Below, piece after piece: positions 57,751 through 64,000 of a stretch of 64,000 nucleotides of DNA (its first letter is position 1; each line of letters begins with the position of its first letter). The DNA comes from Variovorax sp. YR216. GTDB taxonomy: Bacteria; Pseudomonadota; Gammaproteobacteria; Burkholderiales; Burkholderiaceae_C. The notes under the pieces were generated by a model. That model saw only the letters and a list, made by a program, of their open reading frames with translations, was not told the DNA's origin and made no database searches. A program made the position numbers and the translations under genes. Where the stretch lies: contig NZ_FNRO01000008.1 in assembly GCF_900107745.1 (NCBI RefSeq), positions 124,001 to 188,000 of the forward strand, written 5' to 3'.

Positions 57751-59046
57751 TCACATGATCGAAGTCACGAGGAGGGCGAGCGATGCCGCCGCCATCGCCG
57801 CGGTGGCGAGCCAGCCGAGCACCTTCCATTTGCGCGAGAGCACGATGCCGGCCATCACCTTCGGGCTGGAGGCGGCGATCATCACCGCGACCATCACGGG
57901 CACCGAGATCACCGCGTTGATCACCGCCGCGCCCACGAGTGCGGCGATCGGATCGAGCCCGGAGAGACTCACCGCGATGGCCAGCCCCATCGCCGCGGCG
58001 AGGATGCCGTAGAAGCTGCGCCCCTGCGAAAGCGTGAGATTCAGCCCCCGGCGTACGTGGAAGTAGCTCGCGACCGCGTCTGCGGCCGATCCGGCGAGCA
58101 CCGGCAGCGCAAGCATGCCGGTGCCGACGATGCCCAGCGCGAAGAGCATGAAGGCCGCATCGCCCGCGATCGGCCGCAGCGCGGCTGCCGCCTGTTCGGT
58201 GGTCTGGATGTGGGTCTGGCCGTGCGCATGCAGGGTCGCGGCAGTGGCCGTGATCATGAAGAAAGCGATGAGGTTCGAAAAGCCCATCCCGGCGATCGTG
58301 TCGAGGCGCAGCCGCCGCAGTTGCCGCCGTATCTGCTCGGGCGCATGACGCAGCGGCTTGTCCTCGGGAATGCGACGGATCTCCTCGACCTCCTGCGAGG
58401 CCTGCCAGAAGAAGAGATAGGGACTGATGGTGGTCCCGAGAATCGCCACGACGGTGGTCACGAACTCGCGGCTCCATTGGAAGGACGGTGCGTAGATGCC
58501 CCGTGCCGCGGCGATCCAGTCCACGTCGACGGCGAACACCACCCCCACGTAGGCGAAGAGAGACAGCGTCAGCCATTTGAGGACGCGCACGTACTGGTCG
58601 TACCTCACGAACACCTGCAGCAGCAGCGAGACGATGCCGAAGCCGGCCGCGTAGCCGGCCGGATGGCCCGGCAGCACCAGCGCGGTCGCATGGCCCATCG
58701 CGCTCAGGTCGGCCGCGAGATTGATGACGTTCGCCACCAGCAGCAGCACGATGAGGCTCACCACGATCCAGCCGGGACAGAAGCGCGCGAAGTTTTCGGT
58801 GAGGTTGCGCCCGGTCACGCGCCCGATGCGCGCGCTGGCGAGCTGGATGCCCACCATCAGCGGAAAGGTCAGCACCACGGTCCAGCCCAGTGCGTAGCCG
58901 AATTGCGCGCCGGCCTGCGAATAGGTCGCGATGCCGCTCGGATCGTCGTCGGCGGCGCCGGTGATCAGCCCCGGGCCGAGCTTGGACCACCATCGCCCGC
59001 CGTCGGCGCGGACGTCGGTGCTTGCAGGGCTGGCGGGTGTGCTCAT
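57751..59046 (-). CDS. NRAMP-related metal transporter, atypical binding site
   Basis: 431 residues with about eleven membrane helices. The first helix carries GAADDDPSGIATYSQ instead of the NRAMP DPGN. The sixth carries LGTTISPYLFFWQAS instead of A-x-x-M-P-H. The Asn and the Met that select Mn2+/Fe2+ in canonical NRAMPs are thus missing, as in NRAMP-related Mg2+ or other-cation carriers. Overall fold and length agree with the family. The transported ion is uncertain. Confidence 0.85.
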   Translation of the reverse strand: MSTPASPASTDVRADGGRWWSKLGPGLITGAADDDPSGIATYSQAGAQFGYALGWTVVLTFPLMVGIQLASARIGRVTGRNLTENFARFCPGWIVVSLIVLLLVANVINLAADLSAMGHATALVLPGHPAGYAAGFGIVSLLLQVFVRYDQYVRVLKWLTLSLFAYVGVVFAVDVDWIAAARGIYAPSFQWSREFVTTVVAILGTTISPYLFFWQASQEVEEIRRIPEDKPLRHAPEQIRRQLRRLRLDTIAGMGFSNLIAFFMITATAATLHAHGQTHIQTTEQAAAALRPIAGDAAFMLFALGIVGTGMLALPVLAGSAADAVASYFHVRRGLNLTLSQGRSFYGILAAAMGLAIAVSLSGLDPIAALVGAAVINAVISVPVMVAVMIAASSPKVMAGIVLSRKWKVLGWLATAAMAAASLALLVTSIM

Positions 59047-59163
59047 GGGCGGCTCCGGTCTTCAGGGGCGGAGGATCACTCTGGCTGGCCAGGCTCGGCC
59101 GCCGCATAGGCACAGTCCCCTGCGCGCTGTGGGACTTCGTCGAGTCCGGGCCTGCTGTACGCG

Positions 59164-59383
59164 GGCATCCGCGTCAACGCGGCGGCGCCGGGGCCGGTCT
59201 GGACGCCGCTGAATCCCGCCGATCGCCAGGGCGACGAGGTGAAGGACTTCGGCCGGCACACCGACATGAAAAGGCCGGCGCAGCCCGAGGAGCTGTCGCC
59301 GGCCTATGTGTTCCTCGCCGCGCCGTGCGAGCTACATCACCGGCATCGTGCTGCCGGTGACGGGAAGCGTGGGCGCGGTGTAG
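59164..59383 (+). pseudogene. SDR-family oxidoreductase remnant (YghA-like C-terminus)
   Basis: The frame beginning at 59164 reads GIRVNAAAPGPVWTPLNPAD, then MKRPAQPEELSPAYVFLAAP, the C-terminal part of short-chain dehydrogenases of the YghA type. Near 59325-59330 the frame shifts; the next frame continues SYITGIVLPVTGSVGAV and stops at TAG 59381. The whole N-terminal two-thirds, with the NAD site and the catalytic Tyr-x-x-x-Lys, is missing. This is a truncated and frameshifted remnant. The rest of the 353-base gap (59047-59163) holds nothing recognisable. Confidence 0.85.
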
Positions 59384-59399
59384 GTCGTTCCGGGCGTCC

Positions 59400-62300
59400 T
59401 CAGAACTTCCAGACCAGGTCGGCCTTCACGCCGTGGTCTTCCACGCTGTTGCCGAACTGCCCGATGTAGGAAACACCCAGCGTGAGATTCGGCTTCAGCA
59501 CGAGGTCGAGGCCGCCTTCGACCACCGCCACGTTCCTCGCGATCGGCACGCCGGCCACGGTGAAGGCAGCCGGTTGCGCGGCGAGCGCGAGCGACGAGGT
59601 GTTCGACACGTCGCCGAAGGCATGACGCCAGCCGAGCATGCCGTGCACCGTCGCCTTCATGCTGCCGATATCGACGTTGTTGCTGCCACGCACGCCCAGG
59701 GTGCTGAAGGTGGTGTCGGTACTGCCGCCGCCACCGTGCAGCGAGGCCATGCCGCCGCGCTCCGCGAAGTCGTCGGTGTGCAGGTTCACGTAGGCGAGGC
59801 CCGCGAACGGCTCGATCGCGCCGGTGCCGGCATCGATGCGCCAGCCCAGTTCGCCGAAGGCCTGCGCGGTCTGCGACTTGTAGCTCGCGGTCGGCAGGTC
59901 GGCGAAGCCGGTGAAGCTCACGATGCGGCTGGTGTCGATGCTGCTGTCGGTATAGCTCGCACCGGCACGCAGGCCGAGCGCGCCCCACTGCTTGCCGCCG
60001 TACACGCCGAGGTGGTAGCTGTCGCTGCTGGCCGACGAATTGAGCGCATGCACGTCGACGTTGGCGCGGCTGTAGCCGCCGAGCGCGCCCACCCGCCAGT
60101 CGTCGCCGACCAGCGTGTCGCCGCCGATCAGGATGCCGCTGGTCGAGCGGTCCACCGTGCTGGCGTTGCCGTCGCTGCGCATGTCCCCCCACGAACCGAA
60201 GGTGCGGGCCCAGACGCCGTTCTTCCCGGCCAGGTCGGCCGGCGCTGCGACGCCTCCCTGCGCCAGGCGGGTGCGGTCGAGGCTCGCGTCGCGCACGAAG
60301 CGGCTGTCCTCGATGGTCGCGGACTTCACCGAGGCATGGACCTCGCCCGTGAGTTGCCGGAAGGCGCGCGCCGCCGTCGGCGCGTCGAGCTGGACCACCG
60401 CGTCGTACAGCGTGCCCGAGGCCGCGGCCTGCACGGCCGTGCCGGTGGCGCGCTCGTTCCCGGTGGTGGCGACCGACGAGAAGCTCACGTCGTTGCGCTT
60501 CAGGCTCAGGGTGGCGCCCTTTGCGTCGTAGCTGATCGAAGGATCGAGGAACGCGAAGTTGGCCGTGACGCTGCCGAAGGTGCCATTGACGCCGCCGGCC
60601 GCGCCGAGGATCGAATAGCTCGTCGTCGGGTTCCAGTTGCCGTCGGCCAGCACCGCGACCGTGCCGCCCTGCAGGGTGATCGTGCCGGTGGCGCGGATCT
60701 GGTCGCTGCGGCCGTCGGCGGCGGCTTCGACCTGGTAGGTCGAGCCCTGCGCCAGCGTCAGGTTGCCCGCGACGTTGAGCAGGCCGATCGAGTTGCCCGG
60801 CGCCACGGTCGCACCGGACTGCACGACCGTCGTGCCGACCGTGCCGTTGCCCTTGAGCGTCGTGCCGCTCGCCATCGTGAGCGTGCCGCCGAGCGAGCCG
60901 TTGACCGCCAGCGTCCCGGCCTGCACCAGCGTTGCGCCGGTGAAGGCGCTGCCGTTGCCGGTGTAGTTCAGCGCGCCTGCGCCGGTCTTGGTGATGCTGC
61001 CGTTGCCGGAGATCGTGTTGGCCATCGCGGCGTCGCTCGCCTGGCGGATTTCGAGCGCGGCGTTGAGGGCGATCGTGCCGGTGCCCAGGCTGCCCGCGGC
61101 GCCGACCAGCTTGCCCGCGCTGATGGTGGTGCCGCCGCCGTAGGTGTTGGCGCCCGTCAGCGTGGTGGTGCCGCTGCCGACCTGCTGCACCGCGCCGCTG
61201 CCGGTGATGGCGCCTGCGAACGTCACCGCATCGCTGCGGTTGAAGGCGAGGGTGCCGTTGTCGGTCACGTTGCCGACGATCGAGCCGGTGGTGCCGCCGT
61301 TGCCGAGCTGCAGCGTGCCGGAAGAGATCACGGTGCCGCCGGTGTAGTCGCTGGCGCCGGTGAGCGTCGTGGTGCCGCTGCCGACCTGCTTGACCGCGCC
61401 GCTGCCGGTGATGGCGCCCGCGAACGTCACCGCATCGCTGCGGTTGAAGGCGAGGGTGCCGTTGTCGGTCACGTTGCCGGTGATCGAGCCGCTCGTGCCA
61501 CCGTTGCCGAGTTGCAGGGTGCCCGCCGAGATCACGGTGCCGCCGGTGTAGTCGCTGGCGCCGGTGAGCGTCGTGGTGCCGCCGCCGACCTGCTTGACCG
61601 CGCCGCTGCCGGTGATCGCGCCCGCGAAGGTCACGGCATCGCTGCGGTTGAAGGCGAGGGTGCCGTTGTCGGTCACGTTGCCGGTGATCGAGCCGGTGGT
61701 GCCGCCGTTGCCGAGTTGCAGGGTGCCCGCCGAGATCACGGTGCCGCCGGTGTAGTTGCTGGTGCCGGTCAGCGTGGTGGTGCCGCTGCCGACCTGCTTG
61801 ACCGCGCCGCTGCCGGTGATGGCGCCCGCGAAGGTCACCGCATCGCTGCGGTTCAAGGCGAGGGTGCCGTTGTCAGTCACGTCGCCGGTGATCGAGCCGG
61901 TGGTGCCGCCGTTGCCGAGCTGCAGCGTGCCGGCCGAGATCACGGTCCCGCCGGTGTAGTCATTGGCCGCGGTCAGCGTGGTGGTGCCGCTGCCGATCTG
62001 CTTGACCGCGCCGGTGCCGGTGATCGTGCCGGCGAAGGTCACGGCATCGCTGCGGTCGAAGGCGAGGGTGCCGTTGTTGGTCACGTCACCGACGATCGAG
62101 CCGGTGGTGCCGCCGTTGCCCAGCTGCAGGGTACCGCCCGAGATGAGCGTGCCGCCGGTGTAGGTGTTGGTCCCGGCGAGTACCAGGGTGCCCAGGTCGG
62201 TCTTCTCGAGCTGCGCGCCGCCCGTGAGACTCGCATTCACGACCGCCGTGACCGGCAAGTTCGAGCCGTCGCCGACGCGGATGATCGCCTGCGTGCCGCT

Positions 62301-64000
62301 CAGGATGAGCGGGTCGCCGTTCAGCACGTAGCCGTCGGTCGCGAACTGCATGCCCGTCACGCTGATCGCGCCCTGCGAGTTGTCGACCGTGATGGTGCCG
62401 GCCGTGCCCTGGAACACCGCGAAGCCGGTCGACGAGCGCGGGGCGTTCATCGAGCCGTCCTGCGTCGTCCAGTTGCTGCCGTTCGCGGTCCAGGTGCCCG
62501 AGCCGCCGTTGACCGCGCCGTTGTTGAAGCCGGACGTGCTGCCGCCGTCCCAGAAGTTCAGGGTCTGGCCGGCCGTGTTGACCAGGTTCACCTGCTGGGC
62601 CACGGCCGTCTGCACCGAGAGCTGCGAGCCTGCCGGCGCGGTGCCGACGTCCAGCCCGTTGTCCGTCAGCGCGCCGGTGTAGTTGATGAGCCGGTACACG
62701 CCCGCACCGAAGCCGCCGAGGTCGGTGACGTTGACCTGGCCGTCGAGCGTCAGCGCGCCGTTGACCTGGAACAGCGCCTGGCTGCTCGGCGTGCCCAGCA
62801 CGGCATTGATGGTCGAGCCGCTGGCGAGCGTCAGCGCGCCGGTGGTCAGCGTCTGGCCGCTGGCGCCGCGCAGCGTGCCGCCGTCGGCGACGCTCACCGC
62901 GCCGGCGATCGAGCCCGAGCCGGTGAGCGTGCCGCCGTTCGCGACATCGACCGCCGTGTTGCCGAGCGAGCCGTCGACGCGCAGCGTGCCGCCGGAAACC
63001 GTGGTGCCGCCCGTGTAGACGTTGGCGCCGGTGAGCGTCGTGGTGCCTGCGCCGTTCTTCGTCACCGCACCTGCGCCGGAGATCACGCCCGCGTAGGTCG
63101 TGTTGTCGGCGCGGTTGAACGCGAGCGTGCCGTTGTTGGCCACGTTGCCCGTGATCGATCCGCTCGTGCCGCCATTGCCGAGCTGCAGCGTGCCCGCCTC
63201 GATGGCCGTGCCGCCGGCGTAGTTGCTGTTGCCGGTGAGCACCAGCGTGCCGCTGCCGCGCTGGGTCACGGAACCGGAACCCGTGATGACGCCGTCGAAG
63301 CTCGTGTCGTCCGTGCGGTTGAAGACCAGCGCGCCGTTGTTCGACACATCGCCGGTGATCGAGCCGGTGGTGCCACCGCTGCCGACCTGCAGCGTGCCGG
63401 CGCCGATCGTGGTGCCGCCGGTGTTGGTGTTGCTGCCCGTGAGGGTCAGCGTGCCGATGCCCTGCTGGGCCAGCGTGCCGGACCCGGACACGGCGCCCGC
63501 ATAGGTCAGCGCGTCGGACCGGTTGAAGACCAGCGCGCCCTCATCGACCACGTCGCCATTGAGCGTACCCGACGTGCCGCCATTGCCGACCTGCAGCGTG
63601 CCCGCGGCGATGGTGGTGCCACCGGTGTGGTTGTCGGCGGACGCCAGCACCAGCGTGCCGAGGCCCTCCTTGGTCAGCTGGCCCAGACCCGACACCGGGC
63701 CGGCGAGGATTAGCGAGGTCCCGCCGTTGGTGTCGAAGGTGCCGCCGTTGCCGCCGATCGCCACGTTGCGGTTCGTCGTGAACGTGCCGGCGGTGTTGAG
63801 CGTGCCGCCATCGAGCGACAGGCCGCCGGTGCCCAGGTTGCCGTCGGCCGCCACGGACAGCGTGCCCGCCGTGACCGAGGTGCCGCCGCTGTAGCTGTTG
63901 TTTCCGCTGAGCGTCGTGCTGCCGCTGCCGATCTGCTGGACCGAGCCCGAGCCGGAGATGTTGCCGGCAAAGGCGAGCGCATCGGAGCGATCGAAGGCCA
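59400..64000 (-). CDS. Giant autotransporter adhesin with PATR repeats, N-terminus outside window
   Basis: About 1,530 residues are visible and the frame is still open at the window edge, so the start lies beyond 64000. The visible passenger is built of autotransporter-associated beta-strand (PATR) repeats: many copies of GGTxxxAGTLQLGNGGTTG and GTLAFNRSDAVTFAGAITG. The C-terminal ~275 residues, from about NGVWARTFGSWGDM, form the outer-membrane beta-barrel and end in VWKF with the required terminal Phe. Five units at 61159-62178 are nearly identical. It would be a type Va secreted surface protein. Confidence 0.93.
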   Translation of the reverse strand, partial: AFDRSDALAFAGNISGSGSVQQIGSGSTTLSGNNSYSGGTSVTAGTLSVAADGNLGTGGLSLDGGTLNTAGTFTTNRNVAIGGNGGTFDTNGGTSLILAGPVSGLGQLTKEGLGTLVLASADNHTGGTTIAAGTLQVGNGGTSGTLNGDVVDEGALVFNRSDALTYAGAVSGSGTLAQQGIGTLTLTGSNTNTGGTTIGAGTLQVGSGGTTGSITGDVSNNGALVFNRTDDTSFDGVITGSGSVTQRGSGTLVLTGNSNYAGGTAIEAGTLQLGNGGTSGSITGNVANNGTLAFNRADNTTYAGVISGAGAVTKNGAGTTTLTGANVYTGGTTVSGGTLRVDGSLGNTAVDVANGGTLTGSGSIAGAVSVADGGTLRGASGQTLTTGALTLASGSTINAVLGTPSSQALFQVNGALTLDGQVNVTDLGGFGAGVYRLINYTGALTDNGLDVGTAPAGSQLSVQTAVAQQVNLVNTAGQTLNFWDGGSTSGFNNGAVNGGSGTWTANGSNWTTQDGSMNAPRSSTGFAVFQGTAGTITVDNSQGAISVTGMQFATDGYVLNGDPLILSGTQAIIRVGDGSNLPVTAVVNASLTGGAQLEKTDLGTLVLAGTNTYTGGTLISGGTLQLGNGGTTGSIVGDVTNNGTLAFDRSDAVTFAGTITGTGAVKQIGSGTTTLTAANDYTGGTVISAGTLQLGNGGTTGSITGDVTDNGTLALNRSDAVTFAGAITGSGAVKQVGSGTTTLTGTSNYTGGTVISAGTLQLGNGGTTGSITGNVTDNGTLAFNRSDAVTFAGAITGSGAVKQVGGGTTTLTGASDYTGGTVISAGTLQLGNGGTSGSITGNVTDNGTLAFNRSDAVTFAGAITGSGAVKQVGSGTTTLTGASDYTGGTVISSGTLQLGNGGTTGSIVGNVTDNGTLAFNRSDAVTFAGAITGSGAVQQVGSGTTTLTGANTYGGGTTISAGKLVGAAGSLGTGTIALNAALEIRQASDAAMANTISGNGSITKTGAGALNYTGNGSAFTGATLVQAGTLAVNGSLGGTLTMASGTTLKGNGTVGTTVVQSGATVAPGNSIGLLNVAGNLTLAQGSTYQVEAAADGRSDQIRATGTITLQGGTVAVLADGNWNPTTSYSILGAAGGVNGTFGSVTANFAFLDPSISYDAKGATLSLKRNDVSFSSVATTGNERATGTAVQAAASGTLYDAVVQLDAPTAARAFRQLTGEVHASVKSATIEDSRFVRDASLDRTRLAQGGVAAPADLAGKNGVWARTFGSWGDMRSDGNASTVDRSTSGILIGGDTLVGDDWRVGALGGYSRANVDVHALNSSASSDSYHLGVYGGKQWGALGLRAGASYTDSSIDTSRIVSFTGFADLPTASYKSQTAQAFGELGWRIDAGTGAIEPFAGLAYVNLHTDDFAERGGMASLHGGGGSTDTTFSTLGVRGSNNVDIGSMKATVHGMLGWRHAFGDVSNTSSLALAAQPAAFTVAGVPIARNVAVVEGGLDLVLKPNLTLGVSYIGQFGNSVEDHGVKADLVWKF
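61159..62178 (-). repeat. Five tandem 204-bp repeats inside the autotransporter gene
   Basis: Units begin at 61159, 61363, 61567, 61771 and 61975, each exactly 204 bases (68 codons). Units two and three differ at roughly ten bases by eye. Further repeats on both sides keep the protein pattern but are more diverged and not always the same length. Period and register keep the reading frame, so gain or loss of units would change passenger length without disrupting the gene. Confidence 0.9.

Noticed and set aside
59433..63713. Plus-strand frame of 1,426 residues
   Set aside because: It runs antisense to the autotransporter. It exists because the repeats are GC-rich and lack stops in that frame; its composition (Ala, Arg, Gly, His) is unlike a real protein.

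Overview
The window is GC-rich, densely coding DNA from a beta-proteobacterium. Gene content fits the Burkholderiales, most likely the family Comamonadaceae and a Variovorax-like genome (inference). The reasons are the marR/recA/recX and sucCD/terC/pilA neighbourhoods, a DUF3717-DUF1289 protein, a second extended IF-1 beside dbpA, and a hairpin-rich dispersed repeat of a kind I associate with this family. Nothing looks like a prophage or a complete insertion sequence. I found no tRNA, rRNA or CRISPR array.

Layout. 0-7 kb is housekeeping: purB (5' truncated by the window), yaeQ, two small metal-motif proteins, a TerC-family exporter behind a yybP-ykoY manganese riboswitch, a holin-like membrane protein, a BepA-type M48 protease and moaC. 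7-15.4 kb is a type IV pilus minor-pilin operon (pilE-like, fimT, pilV, pilW, pilX, pilY1) ending in a TonB-like gene. The major pilin pilA lies 1 kb further on the other strand. 17-22 kb is a minus-strand signalling operon: TerC paralogue, PP2C phosphatase, FHA protein, CHASE2 adenylate cyclase and a metallo-beta-lactamase-fold phosphodiesterase. Upstream of it is sucCD, separated by a strong terminator. argC follows on the plus strand.

25.6-34.9 kb is one eight-gene minus-strand operon: an RpiR regulator, isoaspartyl peptidase, a complete GsiABCD-type dipeptide ABC importer, a DmpA-type peptidase and a D-aminopeptidase. It looks like a pathway for importing and hydrolysing isomerised or D-residue peptides. 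35-41 kb holds recX-recA with a LexA-like box, a MarR regulator with its own palindrome, a two-component system preceded by a dispersed repeat, birA, and a SET-domain protein. The SET gene is divergent from a topoisomerase III that carries a Lys/Ala-rich linker and a C-terminal SWIB domain. A 33-nt perfect alternating purine-pyrimidine tract lies between them.

44-59 kb is mixed: a small lipoprotein, a glutamine-amidotransferase-like hydrolase, a sugar epimerase, a degenerate HtrA-like protein, a DMT exporter, infA-dbpA, a TetR-controlled dioxygenase/cytochrome c pair, a GDSL hydrolase, a nuclease-helicase fusion and an atypical NRAMP transporter. An SDR pseudogene remnant follows. 59.4-64 kb is the 3' part of a giant autotransporter, including five tandem 204-bp repeats, running off the window end.

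The most unusual items are the SET/SWIB-topoisomerase pair with its Z-DNA-prone divergent promoter, the metal-linked PP2C-FHA-cyclase-phosphodiesterase operon, and the peptide-scavenging operon.
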